NCBI RefSeq assembly: GCF_021390475.1
Contig: NZ_JAJUWS010000044.1
Location: 1-54,471, forward strand
Direction: 5' to 3'
Length of the DNA: 54,471 bases
Source of the DNA: Streptomyces sp. ST2-7A
GTDB taxonomy: Bacteria > Actinomycetota > Actinomycetes > Streptomycetales > Streptomycetaceae
Positions within the stretch are counted from its first letter, which is position 1. Each line of letters starts with the position of its first letter. The notes beneath the pieces were generated by a model. It did not search any database. It was not told the DNA's origin and saw only the letters and a list, made by a program, of their open reading frames with translations. The position numbers were made by a program, and so were the translations under genes. This document shows, in pieces, positions 42,398 to 51,658 of this stretch.

Positions 42398-43390
42398 TCA
42401 GCGCGCCCGTAGGAAGGCGCTGGTGGCGACCCTGCCGATCCATTCCAGTCGGCCGTCGCCGCGCTTGAGGTGCCGATCGGTGGCCTCCTGCACGCCGGGC
42501 CACTGCCGGGCACCGTAGTCGTCGAGGACCACCACCGCGCCGGGCGCGGTGATCGTCTCCACCCACTCCAGGTCGGCCGCCACGCCCTCGGCGGTGTGGT
42601 CGCCGTCCACGACGACCAACCCGTAGGAGCGGTCGGAGGCCGCCGCGCGCACCTCCGGGTCGCCCGACAGGCCCCGGCACAGCCGGAAGCGGTCGGGGTC
42701 CACACCCGCCAGGGCGAGGTTGGAGCGCACCAGGGTCTCGGTGATGGGCACCCCCGAGGCGTCCTCCCCGAGTTCCCTGCCGCCCTGGAGCTGTCGGGAG
42801 GCGACCGGGTCCACCAGGGTGAGCCGGTAGTCGGTGCCGGTGCGCAGTACCTGCCGGACCAGGGCACCGGCGAACAGCCCGTACAGACAACCGATTTCGA
42901 GGATCTCCCCGTTCGGCGGGCGCAGCAGGGGGACGGCGGCGAGCTTGCCCACGATGTTGGGGGTGGAGCCGGCGATACGACCCACACCCCGGTTCTCCAC
43001 CTCCACCAGCGTGCGGTGGGCGATGACCGTCTCGCGCGGGGCGACGCCGCGCGGGTCGCCGAGATCGGCGAGTTCGGCCGCGAGCAGCCGCATCCGGTCG
43101 GGATCGACCCGGCGGTCCCGCCGGCCCTCGGGCCCGAAGATCGCCTCCACGGTGGCCCGGACCACCGGGTCGCCGGCGGGGTCGTAGGGGCCGTCGGACG
43201 CCGCGACCGGGGCGCCGCCCGCCCGCAGGGCCCGTACCTCGGCCCGGAGTTCCTCCACGGTGCGCCGCAGTTCGGTCACGGTGCCCTGCCGGTCGCCGGC
43301 GGTGCGACGGATGCGACGGTCGATGCGCGAGTCGAGCACCCGGGCGACCGGTCGAAGGGCTCGCCTGAGCAGAAGGGGGGGCTTGGTCAT
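42398..43390 (-). CDS. class I SAM-dependent methyltransferase-like protein
   Basis: A 330-residue protein. A basic N-terminal part with a probable short coiled coil (TVTELRRTVEELRAEVRALRA, given here as one helix near residues 37-58 in two halves) is followed by a Rossmann methyltransferase core. Motif I is EILEIGCLYGLFAGAL near residue 162, with LTLVDPV, YGLVVVDGDHTAEGV and VVVLDDYGA after it. The pattern fits the Methyltransf_24 group, whose members methylate sugars or small natural products. It is not a usual neighbour of pgi and rbpA, so it may be strain-specific. A role with surface glycans is only a guess. Confidence 0.75.
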   Translation of the reverse strand: MTKPPLLLRRALRPVARVLDSRIDRRIRRTAGDRQGTVTELRRTVEELRAEVRALRAGGAPVAASDGPYDPAGDPVVRATVEAIFGPEGRRDRRVDPDRMRLLAAELADLGDPRGVAPRETVIAHRTLVEVENRGVGRIAGSTPNIVGKLAAVPLLRPPNGEILEIGCLYGLFAGALVRQVLRTGTDYRLTLVDPVASRQLQGGRELGEDASGVPITETLVRSNLALAGVDPDRFRLCRGLSGDPEVRAAASDRSYGLVVVDGDHTAEGVAADLEWVETITAPGAVVVLDDYGARQWPGVQEATDRHLKRGDGRLEWIGRVATSAFLRAR

Positions 43391-43617
43391 GGGAGCACGC
43401 TAGTGAGCCCGGCGGGGATACGCGGCGCGGGCGGCGCGGGCTTCACAGGACCTTCTCCCGGAGGCAAACCGCCGTTCCCCCGCCGGTCCCCGGTCGGTCC
43501 CGGAGTGGACGGACCACGGCGGATCGGGACGTCGGGATTCCGGAAGTCCGGGTTTTCCCGGCATGATCCGACGGAAACCGGAGAGGGGTCAGTGGGTGAA
43601 ACCGATCCCCGAGGGGA

Positions 43618-43953
43618 TCAGATCTCGCCGCGGAGCTTGGCCAGCGCCTCGGCCAGGATGGCCTCCCCGTCGGCTTCGCTGCGTCGCTCCCGCACGTAGG
43701 CCAGGTGCGTCTTGTAGGGCTCGTTGCGGGGCGGGTCCGGGGGATTGTCCCGGTTCTGGCCGGCGGGGAAGCCACACCGCGGGCAGTCCCAACCGTCCGG
43801 GATCTGCGCGTCGCTGGCGAAACTCGGCCGTGTCTCGTGTCCGTTCGCACACCAGAACGAGACCTTCAGACGGGGCGCGGACTCACCGCGCTCGGCCTCG
43901 CCCATGGGCCCCGCTCCGACCCGGCTGCCCCGAATCGCGTTGCCACCTGCCAC
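43618..43953 (-). CDS. rbpA: RNA polymerase-binding protein RbpA
   Basis: A 111-residue actinobacterial factor that binds the principal sigma factor and stimulates promoter opening. The unstructured N-terminus reads GNAIRGSRVGAGPMGEAERGE. The zinc core has KVSFWCANGHETRPSFA and WDCPRCGFPAG, and the sigma-interaction helix is HLAYVRERRSEADGEAILAEAL. It begins with GTG at 43953, with AGGGAG 7 nt upstream. The position next to secG is that of Streptomyces. Confidence 0.97.
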   Translation of the reverse strand: MAGGNAIRGSRVGAGPMGEAERGESAPRLKVSFWCANGHETRPSFASDAQIPDGWDCPRCGFPAGQNRDNPPDPPRNEPYKTHLAYVRERRSEADGEAILAEALAKLRGEI

Positions 43954-43991
43954 GGTCTGACTCCCTGCCTCACGTGCTGCGAAGTTGCCCC

Positions 43992-43997
43992 AGTGTA
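43992..43997 (-). promoter_or_regulatory. probable -10 of rbpA
   Basis: TACACT on the minus strand, about 38 nt before the rbpA GTG. No clear -35 and no sigma-R-like GGGAAT-N-GTT was found nearby. Confidence 0.4.
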
Positions 43998-44102
43998 TGT
44001 GAGGTTCAACGCGTACGCAGGACCCGTGGTAACGAACGATGCCGGGGTGTGATCGACCCCGGCCGGTTCGGTTCGTCGCGGGGGTCGGTTTCCGACCCGG
44101 GG

Positions 44103-44333
44103 TCAGCTCTTGACCAGCAGCCCCAGCACCACGATGATCGCGAACCAGATCAGGGCCACGACGACGGTGATCCGGTCCAGGTTCCGCTCGGCCACCGAGG
44201 AACCGCCGACGGAGGACTGCATACCGCCACCGAACATGTCGGAGAGGCCGCCACCCTTGCCCTTGTGCATGAGCACCAGCAGCCCCAGCAGGAAGCTGAA
44301 CAGGATGAGGGCGATCGAGAACCCCGTGATCAC
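44103..44333 (-). CDS. secG: preprotein translocase subunit SecG
   Basis: A 76-residue membrane protein of the SecYEG channel. Two helices are clear: IALILFSFLLGLLVLM and ITVVVALIWFAIIVVLGLL. The loop between them has HKGKGGGLSDMFGGG, the SecG hallmark. The GTG at 44333 gives the normal family length; the open frame runs further upstream without homology. It follows tpiA by about 250 bp, as in other actinobacteria. Confidence 0.95.
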   Translation of the reverse strand: MITGFSIALILFSFLLGLLVLMHKGKGGGLSDMFGGGMQSSVGGSSVAERNLDRITVVVALIWFAIIVVLGLLVKS

Positions 44334-44481
44334 GGTGGACCCACTCTCTGGAGACGGACGCGTGGTGGATGTGTGCGCGGCGCGGGCGGCCCGGACGCCG
44401 GTCGGACGCCCACCAATGTACAGGTTGGAGCCCGGAGGACGTCCCCCGCTGCACGAGGATCGGGAGACCGGCCGGGGACGG

Positions 44482-44504
44482 CCGGCCCCGGGGCACGGGG
44501 CCGG
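44482..44504 (-). terminator. hairpin after tpiA
   Basis: 8-bp perfect arms with a 7-nt loop, 75 bp downstream of the tpiA stop. A possible secG -10 (TACATT on the minus strand, 44415-44420) follows it. Confidence 0.45.
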
Positions 44505-44579
44505 GGACGCCACCGGGAAACGACACCGGGCACCCCGGCACGGCGACCGGTGATCGGGCCGCCGCTCCGGGGCCCGGGC

Positions 44580-45356
44580 TCAGCGGTCGCGGAAGCGGAC
44601 GACGCGGACGAACTCGTCGGCGTCCAGGGACGCGCCACCGACCAGGGCGCCGTCCACATCGGGCTGCGCCATGATCGCGGCGACGTTGTCGCCCTTGACC
44701 GAACCGCCGTACTGGATGCGCACCTGCTCGGCGACCCCGGGGTTGTACAGCTCGGCCAGGCGGGTCCGGATGGCCCCGCAGACCTCCTGGGCGTTCTCCG
44801 GGGTGGCGACCTCACCGGTGCCGATGGCCCAGACCGGCTCGTAGGCGATCACCAGGCGGGCGGCCTGCTCGTCCGGGAGGTCGCGCAGCGCGCCGTCGAG
44901 CTGCGCCAGGGTGTGCGGAACCTGCTCGCCGGCCTTCCGCACGTCCAGTCCCTCGCCGACGCACAGGATCGGCACCAGGCCGTGCCGGAAGGCGGCACGG
45001 ACCTTGGCGTTGCAGGTCTCCTCGTTCTCGCCGTGGTACTGGCGACGCTCGGAGTGGCCGACGACCACGTAGGAGCAACCGAGCTTGGCGAGCATGGCAC
45101 CGGAGATCTCGCCGGTGCGGGCTCCGGAGTCCTCGGAGGAGAGATCCTGCGCGCCGTAGCGCAGCTTGAGCTTGTCCCCGTCCACCAGGGTCTGCACCGA
45201 ACGCAGGTCGGTGAAGGGGGGCAGGAGCGCGACCTCGACGGCCTCGTAGTCCTTGTCCTCCAGGGCGAAGGCGAGCTTCTGGGCGTGGGCGATGGCCTCG
45301 AGGTGGTTGAGGTTCATCTTCCAGTTGCCCGCCATCAGGGGCGTGCGAGTGGTCAT
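44580..45356 (-). CDS. tpiA: triosephosphate isomerase
   Basis: A 258-residue glycolytic enzyme interconverting dihydroxyacetone phosphate and glyceraldehyde-3-phosphate. Catalytic residues are N11 and K13 (AGNWKMN), H102 (VVVGHSERRQ) and E174 (IAYEPVWAIGTG). The phosphate-binding IQYGGSVKGDN is present. The ATG at 45356 is the family start. The open frame continues upstream through a low-complexity Asp/His/Arg stretch that is probably not translated. Last gene of the gap-pgk-tpiA run. Confidence 0.97.
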   Translation of the reverse strand: MTTRTPLMAGNWKMNLNHLEAIAHAQKLAFALEDKDYEAVEVALLPPFTDLRSVQTLVDGDKLKLRYGAQDLSSEDSGARTGEISGAMLAKLGCSYVVVGHSERRQYHGENEETCNAKVRAAFRHGLVPILCVGEGLDVRKAGEQVPHTLAQLDGALRDLPDEQAARLVIAYEPVWAIGTGEVATPENAQEVCGAIRTRLAELYNPGVAEQVRIQYGGSVKGDNVAAIMAQPDVDGALVGGASLDADEFVRVVRFRDR

Positions 45357-45370
45357 CGGTGGCGTGTCCT

Positions 45371-45424
45371 CGTGATCGTCGTGATCGTTGCGGTCGTCGT
45401 GCTCGTCGTGCTGGTTGCGGTCGT
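45371..45424 (-). repeat. 27-bp direct repeat (two copies) before tpiA
   Basis: 45371-45397 and 45398-45424 match except for about three bases, and each unit is itself built from CGTCGTG-like steps. It lies 14 bp upstream of the tpiA ATG. Confidence 0.65.
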
Positions 45425-45573
45425 CGCGCCGGTCGTACCCGGCACTCCGGTCGCGTGTCCGTCCGCGTCCTCCCGGGGGCGGGCGGCGTCCGGTGCCGAA
45501 CAGGACACCGGACGCCCGGGGGCGGATGCCGGCGGCGGGTCGGTGTGCCCACCGGCGCGTGTCGTGATCCGCG

Positions 45574-45606
45574 CGCCCCGGGCACCGCCGGGCGGCGCCC
45601 GGGGCG
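45574..45606 (-). terminator. pgk-tpiA intercistronic stem-loop
   Basis: 10-bp perfect arms (45574-45583 and 45597-45606) enclosing a smaller hairpin. It lies directly after the pgk stop and could partly end transcription before tpiA. Confidence 0.5.
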
Positions 45607-45613
45607 GGGCGGC

Positions 45614-46837
45614 TCAGTCCTCCAGCGCCGCCAGCCCCGGCAGGGTCTTGCCCTCCAGGTACTCCAGGCTCGCCCCACCACCGGTGGAGATATGGCCGAA
45701 AGCCGTCTCGTCGAATCCCAACAGACGGACGGCGGCGGCCGAGTCGCCGCCGCCGACGACGGTGAAGGCGTTCCCGTCGAGCAGCGCCTGCGCGACCGCC
45801 CGGGTGCCCTCCGCGAAGTCCGGGTGCTCGAAGACGCCCATGGGGCCGTTCCAGAACACGGTGGCGGTGTCCGCCAGGCGGGAGGCGTAGAGCTTGCGGG
45901 ACTCCGGACCGATGTCCAGACCCATCCGGCCCTCCGGCATGGCGTCGGCGGGCACCGTCTCCGGGTGGGCGGGGGCCTTGGTGTCCAGGTCGGGAAAGCC
46001 CTCGGCGACCACGATGTCCACCGGCAGCACGAACTCCACGCCCAGCTCCTCGGCGCGGCGCAGGTACTCGCGGACCTGCGGGAGCTGGTCCTCCTGCAAC
46101 AGCGAGGAGCCCACCGAGTGGCCACGGGCGGCCAGGAAGGTGAAGACCATGCCGCCGCCGATCAGGATGCGGTCGGCGCGCTCCAGCAGGTGGTCGATCA
46201 CCCCGAGCTTGTCGGAGACCTTGGCACCGCCCAGGACGACGGCGTAGGGGCGCGCGACGTTCTCGGTCAGCCGGCGCAACACGCCGACCTCCGTGGCGAT
46301 CAGGCCGCCGGCGGCGTGCGGCAGGCGGGCCGGCAGATCCCACACCGAGGCGTGCCGGCGGTGCACGGCGCCGAAGCCGTCGCCGACGTACAGGTCCGCG
46401 AGTTCGGCGAGGCGGTCGGCGAAGGCGCCGCGCTCGGCGTCGTCCTTCGCCGTCTCACCCGGGTTGAAGCGCAGGTTCTCCAGCAGCGCCACGTCACCGT
46501 CGGCCAGGCCGTCGACGGCCGCCCGCGCGGCGGGGCCGACGGTGTCACCGGCGAAGGTGACCGGACGGTCGAGGAGTTCCCCGAGCCGGGTCGCGACGGG
46601 GGCCAGCGAGTAGCGGGGGTCGGGCTCACCCTTGGGGCGGCCCAGGTGGGAGACGACGATCACCCGGGCGCCGGCCCCGGCGAGACGGGTGATCGTGGGA
46701 ACGGCGGCCCGGATGCGGCCGTCGTCGGTGATGGACTGCTCGCCGGGAGCGCCGGCGAGGGGGACGTTGAGGTCGGCACGGACCAGAACGCGGCGCCCGG
46801 CCACGCCCCGGTCGATGAGGTCGTCGAGAGTCTGCAC
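45614..46837 (-). CDS. pgk: phosphoglycerate kinase
   Basis: A 407-residue glycolytic kinase making ATP from 1,3-bisphosphoglycerate. RRVLVRADLNVPL is the N-terminal signature. VVSHLGRPKGEPD, ALLENLRFNPGE, VLGGAKVSDKL, FWNGPMGVFE and VVGGGDSAAAV line the active site. The GTG at 46837 has AGGAG 8-9 nt upstream. The usual DAF before GAVHR reads DGF here. It is separated from gap by a stem-loop and 154 bp. Confidence 0.97.
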   Translation of the reverse strand: MQTLDDLIDRGVAGRRVLVRADLNVPLAGAPGEQSITDDGRIRAAVPTITRLAGAGARVIVVSHLGRPKGEPDPRYSLAPVATRLGELLDRPVTFAGDTVGPAARAAVDGLADGDVALLENLRFNPGETAKDDAERGAFADRLAELADLYVGDGFGAVHRRHASVWDLPARLPHAAGGLIATEVGVLRRLTENVARPYAVVLGGAKVSDKLGVIDHLLERADRILIGGGMVFTFLAARGHSVGSSLLQEDQLPQVREYLRRAEELGVEFVLPVDIVVAEGFPDLDTKAPAHPETVPADAMPEGRMGLDIGPESRKLYASRLADTATVFWNGPMGVFEHPDFAEGTRAVAQALLDGNAFTVVGGGDSAAAVRLLGFDETAFGHISTGGGASLEYLEGKTLPGLAALED

Positions 46838-46923
46838 GGATCGGCTCCTGTCGGTGGGGGTACTGGGCGGGGAACGCGGGACGGCGACGGTCCGGCACCC
46901 GCCGGGGGCGGGCGCCGCAGGGA

Positions 46924-46954
46924 ACAGGGCCCGTGCTCGGTGCACGGGCCCTGT
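46924..46954 (-). terminator. gap-pgk intercistronic stem-loop
   Basis: 13-bp perfect arms with a 5-nt loop, 38 bp after the gap stop. It probably limits read-through from gap into pgk. Confidence 0.65.
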
Positions 46955-46991
46955 CGGTCACATCGCGGTCACACCGCGGTGTCGCCCGCGG

Positions 46992-47996
<1,005 letters not shown>

Positions 47997-48069
47997 GAAC
48001 CGATCTCCTCGTTGGTACGCCGGTGACGGACACCGACGAAGCTGTTTGGGATGTCCCCGACCACTTCCG

Positions 48070-48075
48070 ACCCTA
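48070..48075 (-). promoter_or_regulatory. probable -10 of gap
   Basis: TAGGGT on the minus strand, about 74 nt before the gap GTG. A GTCACC hexamer 18 bp upstream could be the -35. Confidence 0.45.
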
Positions 48076-48243
48076 CCGCGCCGGGCCCCGGGTGGTGACA
48101 TCGGCGGGCCGGTACACCGGTGGGCCGAACGGCCCGTTCTCGACGGTCGGGGACTACTGTTCGGTAATCGGTCTGCGCGGCGTCCGCCCGGCCGCCGCCG
48201 ACGCTCACTCCGTCCCGCGGCCACTCGTCGGAACCGCGGTCCG

Positions 48244-48313
48244 CCGTGTCGGGCGTCCCGGGGCCACCGGGAACGCGTCGGAGCCGCCGGGAACCCCGGC
48301 GCGCCCGACACGG
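48244..48313 (-). terminator. possible whiA terminator
   Basis: 12-bp perfect arms (48244-48255 and 48302-48313) enclose a long GC-rich loop, 56 bp after the whiA stop. The 373-bp whiA-gap gap (47997-48369) otherwise holds the gap promoter. Confidence 0.4.
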
Positions 48314-48369
48314 GGGCGGGCCGGGCGGGAAGGGCCGCCGTTCCGACGGGCGCCGGACGGCCGGTGGGG

Positions 48370-49347
48370 TCAGCCCACCATCTCCTCGGTGAGGCACGCT
48401 TCCGTGCCGGGCATCCCCAGGTCCCCGGCCCGCTTGTCCGCCATCGCCAGCAGACGTCGGATCCGCCCCGCGACGGCGTCCTTGGTCAGCGGTGGGTCGG
48501 CGAGCGCGCCCAACTCCTCCAGCGACGCCTGCTTGTGATCCATCCGCAGCCGGCCGGCGGCGGCGAGGTGCTCGGGCACGTCGTCACCCAGGATCTCCAG
48601 GGCCCGCTGCACCCGCGCGCCGGCGGCCACCGCGGCCCGGGCCGAGCGCCGCAGGTTGGCGTCGTCGAAATTGGCCAGCCGGTTGGCGGTGGCCCGCACC
48701 TCGCGGCGCATCCGGCGCTCCTCCCAGGCCAGCACCGCCTCGTGCGCCCCCAGGCGGGTGAGCAGGGCGCCGATGGCGTCACCGTCGCGGACCACGACCC
48801 GGTCCACCCCGCGCACCTCGCGGGCCTTGGCTGCGATCTGGAGCCTGCGGGCGGCCCCCACCAGGGCCAGAGCTGCCTCCGGACCGGGGCAGGTCACCTC
48901 CAGGGAGGAGGAGCGGCCGGGCTCGGTGAGCGAGCCGTGGGCGAGGAAGGCACCGCGCCAGGCGGACTCGGCGTCGCAGCCCGCGCCCGAGACGACCTGC
49001 GGCGGCAGGCCCCGGATGGGGCGTCCCCGGCTGTCCACCAGTCCGGTCTGCCGGGCCAGCTGATCGCCGCCGGCGACCACCCGCACCACGTAACGGCTGC
49101 CCCGGCGCAGACCACCCGGGGCCATCACCACCAGGTCGGAGCCGTGGCCGAAGATCTCCAGGATGTCGCGGCGCAATCGGCGGGCGGCGATGCCGGTGTC
49201 CAACTCGGCCTCGATCACGATGCGTCCGCTCACCAGGTGCAATCCGCCGGCGAACCGCAGCATGGAGGATACCTCCGCCTTGCGGCAACAGGTGCGGGTC
49301 ACCGGGAGACGCGAGATCTCGTCCTTCACCGCTGCCGTCATCGCCAT
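48370..49347 (-). CDS. whiA: sporulation regulator WhiA
   Basis: A 325-residue DNA-binding protein that, with WhiB, switches on sporulation septation genes in Streptomyces. The N-terminal two-thirds is a degenerate LAGLIDADG-type fold (TRTCCRKAEVSSMLRF, AWRGAFLAHGSLTEPGRS). The C-terminal helix-turn-helix includes ASLEELGALADPPLTKDAVAGRIRRLL, in two stretches. The ATG at 49347 gives the usual MAMTAAVKDEIS. A second ATG at 49341 overlaps the yvcK stop as ATGA and is also possible. It is the last gene of rapZ-yvcK-whiA. Confidence 0.97.
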   Translation of the reverse strand: MAMTAAVKDEISRLPVTRTCCRKAEVSSMLRFAGGLHLVSGRIVIEAELDTGIAARRLRRDILEIFGHGSDLVVMAPGGLRRGSRYVVRVVAGGDQLARQTGLVDSRGRPIRGLPPQVVSGAGCDAESAWRGAFLAHGSLTEPGRSSSLEVTCPGPEAALALVGAARRLQIAAKAREVRGVDRVVVRDGDAIGALLTRLGAHEAVLAWEERRMRREVRATANRLANFDDANLRRSARAAVAAGARVQRALEILGDDVPEHLAAAGRLRMDHKQASLEELGALADPPLTKDAVAGRIRRLLAMADKRAGDLGMPGTEACLTEEMVG

Positions 49348-50417
49348 GGGCCGATCCTTCCGTGCATCCGAAAAATACGGTCGTACGCCGCGGCCAACAG
49401 CTCCGGGTCGTGCCGGGGCGTGGTGTCGCGCGCCGCGACCGGGGCCCGTTGAACCACTGCCCCGATCCGTTCGGCGGCCTCCTCGAGGCCCGCCTGGTGG
49501 TCCCGGGTGGCGGCCGTGTCGGCCAACACCACGTCGAAGGTGAGTTTAGGGGCGTGTTGTACCAAAACCTCCACATGACGCTGCGGTGAGAACCCGTCGG
49601 TCTCACCGGGCTGCGGCGCGAGGTTGAGGCACAGCACCCTGCGGGCCCGGGTCTCGGTGAGGGCCGAGAGCAGGTCGGGTACCAGCAGGTGGGGAATGAC
49701 GGAGGTGAACCAGGAACCGGGACCGAGAATCACCCAGTCGGCCTCCCGGACGGCGGCCACGGCCTCGGGAACGGCCGGCGGATCGGGGGGAACCAACCGC
49801 ACCCGCTGCACCTCGCCGGGGGTCAACGCCACCGTCGCCTGTCCGTACACCGAGGTCGTGTCGTCGGGGCGATCCGGGTCGTGGCCGCGCACCTCGGCGC
49901 ACAGTTCCAGTGGCACACCGGCCATCGGCAGTACCCGCCCCCGGGCCCGCAGCAACCTGCCCACCAGGTCCAACGCGGCGACATGATCGCCCAGTTGCTC
50001 CCACAGCGCCACGATCAGCAAGTTGCCCACCGCGTGGTCGTGCAGGTCCCCGTGGCTGGTGAAGCGGTGCTGCACCAGGCTCGCCCAGGTACGGCCCCAG
50101 TCGTCGTCACCGCACAGCGCGGCGAGGGCCTTGCGCAGGTCGCCGGGCGGGAGCACCCCGAGTTCGTCCCGCAGCCTGCCGCTGGAACCGCCGTCGTCGG
50201 CGACGGTCACCACCGCGGTGAGGTCGTCGCCGGTGATTCGGCGCAGGGCGGTGAGCGAGGCGGACAGGCCCCGCCCCCCACCCAGGGCCACCACCTTGGG
50301 CGGGCCGGCACCGCGCCCGTCGCGACCGGGGCGCCCGGGAGCGCGGCCGGGGCGCAGGACCCGTACCGGGCGCGCCCCGCCGGATGATCGGTACGGCCCC
50401 CGGCCGCCCGTCGGCAT
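49338..50417 (-). CDS. yvcK: YvcK/CofD-like gluconeogenesis factor
   Basis: A 359-residue protein of the CofD-like superfamily. In other bacteria YvcK binds UDP-sugars and is needed for growth on gluconeogenic carbon and for cell-wall balance. Marks are KVVALGGGRGLSASLTALR, VVTVADDGGSSGRLRDELG, GNLLIVALWEQLGDH and VILGPGSWFTSVIPHLL. The first ~40 residues are an Arg/Gly/Pro leader. The ATG at 50417 shares its first base with the rapZ stop (TAATG), and the stop overlaps whiA. Confidence 0.94.
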   Translation of the reverse strand: MPTGGRGPYRSSGGARPVRVLRPGRAPGRPGRDGRGAGPPKVVALGGGRGLSASLTALRRITGDDLTAVVTVADDGGSSGRLRDELGVLPPGDLRKALAALCGDDDWGRTWASLVQHRFTSHGDLHDHAVGNLLIVALWEQLGDHVAALDLVGRLLRARGRVLPMAGVPLELCAEVRGHDPDRPDDTTSVYGQATVALTPGEVQRVRLVPPDPPAVPEAVAAVREADWVILGPGSWFTSVIPHLLVPDLLSALTETRARRVLCLNLAPQPGETDGFSPQRHVEVLVQHAPKLTFDVVLADTAATRDHQAGLEEAAERIGAVVQRAPVAARDTTPRHDPELLAAAYDRIFRMHGRIGPWR

Positions 50418-51355
50418 TACTCGCGTCCCATGTCGCGGTGGACGACCGAGGTCTCCATCCCCGCCGCGGACAGCCTGCGGGCCAATCGCTCGGACATCGC
50501 CACGCTCCGGTGCTTTCCGCCGGTGCAGCCGATCGCGATGGTCACCCAGCGCTTGCCCTCGCGCTTGTAGCCGGCCGTGATCAGCTCCAACAACTCGGCG
50601 TAACGCTCCAGGAAGTCCTTCGCACCCGGCTGGTCGAACACGTAGCCGGCCACCCGGTCGCTGGTCCCGGTGTACGCCCGCAGCTCCGGCACCCAGTGCG
50701 GGTTGGGCAGGAAGCGGACATCGGCGACGTGATCGGCGTCCACCGGCAGGCCGTACTTGAACCCGAAGGACATCACGGTGGCACGCAGTTCCGGTTCGTC
50801 GTTGCCGGTGAAGTGGGCGTTCATCTTGGCCCGCAACTCGTGCACGTTGAGCGAGGAGGTGTCGATCACCAGATCGGCGTCGCCGCGCAGTTCGCGCAGC
50901 AGGTCCCGCTCGGCGGCGATGCCGTCGACGATGCGCCCCTCCCCCTGCAGGGGGTGGGGGCGGCGGACCGATTCGAACCGCTGCACCAGGGCGTTGTCGG
51001 ATGCCTCCAGGAAAACGGTGCGGCGGGTGACGCCCATCGCCGTGAGGTCGGCCAGGGACTCCCGCAGGCTGTCGAAGAACCCGCGGCCCCGCACGTCGAC
51101 GACGACGGCGATCCGGGCCACGTTGCCCTGCGAGCGGGCGCCCAGGTCCACCATGGTGGTGATCAGGGCGGGCGGGAGGTTGTCGACGACGAACCAGCCC
51201 AGGTCCTCCAGGCACTTGGCCGCGGTGCTGCGGCCGGCCCCGGACATCCCGGAGATGATCACCAGTTCGGGCAGGGTCGGTTCCTCGAGAAGCGGGGCGG
51301 GGCCGGGTTCGCGCCCGTCGGGAGTGGTGGCGGTCTCGGGTGTCTGATCACTCAT
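50417..51355 (-). CDS. rapZ: RNase adapter/nucleotide-binding protein RapZ
   Basis: A 312-residue P-loop protein. Walker A reads GMSGAGRST (36-44), with Arg in the place of the usual Lys, as in other actinobacterial members. DLGWFVVDNLPPALI, RRPHPLQG and the C-terminal GCTGGKHRSVAMSE are family marks. In E. coli RapZ senses glucosamine-6-phosphate and guides RNase E; the role in Streptomyces is not settled. The ATG at 51355 has GGGGAG 9 nt upstream. It heads rapZ-yvcK-whiA. Confidence 0.94.
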   Translation of the reverse strand: MSDQTPETATTPDGREPGPAPLLEEPTLPELVIISGMSGAGRSTAAKCLEDLGWFVVDNLPPALITTMVDLGARSQGNVARIAVVVDVRGRGFFDSLRESLADLTAMGVTRRTVFLEASDNALVQRFESVRRPHPLQGEGRIVDGIAAERDLLRELRGDADLVIDTSSLNVHELRAKMNAHFTGNDEPELRATVMSFGFKYGLPVDADHVADVRFLPNPHWVPELRAYTGTSDRVAGYVFDQPGAKDFLERYAELLELITAGYKREGKRWVTIAIGCTGGKHRSVAMSERLARRLSAAGMETSVVHRDMGRE

Positions 51356-51658
51356 CGTGGGGCTCCCCCGGGGCGGTCGCCGCACGGTGTGACGCGCGGC
51401 GGGTTGGGCACGACTCATCGGTGAACCGTGGTGACGGATGTGCGGACGGTGCGACGACCCGTACGGGCACGGGCCGGCTCGGACGGGAGGGGCCCGATGG
51501 GCGCGCGGACGCGCCGATCGGGCGGATCGTCGTCCCGGCTCGCCGGTCGATCACGATCCGCTCCTCCGCCACCGATGGTGCCACCTGCCCCGTCCCCTCC
51601 GCCGCACACCCCGGAAAGGGACGGCGGGGGGCATCGGGGGCGTGGCTCCCGTCACACC
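51356..51658. other. uvrC-rapZ intergenic region with a hairpin
   Basis: 303 bp without a gene. An inverted repeat with 13-bp arms and one mismatch (51493-51505 and 51510-51522, 4-nt loop) may be the uvrC terminator. No clear rapZ promoter is seen. Confidence 0.45.

Noticed and set aside
43604..43619. Terminator at the rbpA stop
   Set aside because: The two 7-bp arms leave only a 2-nt loop and overlap the last codons, so a useful hairpin is doubtful.
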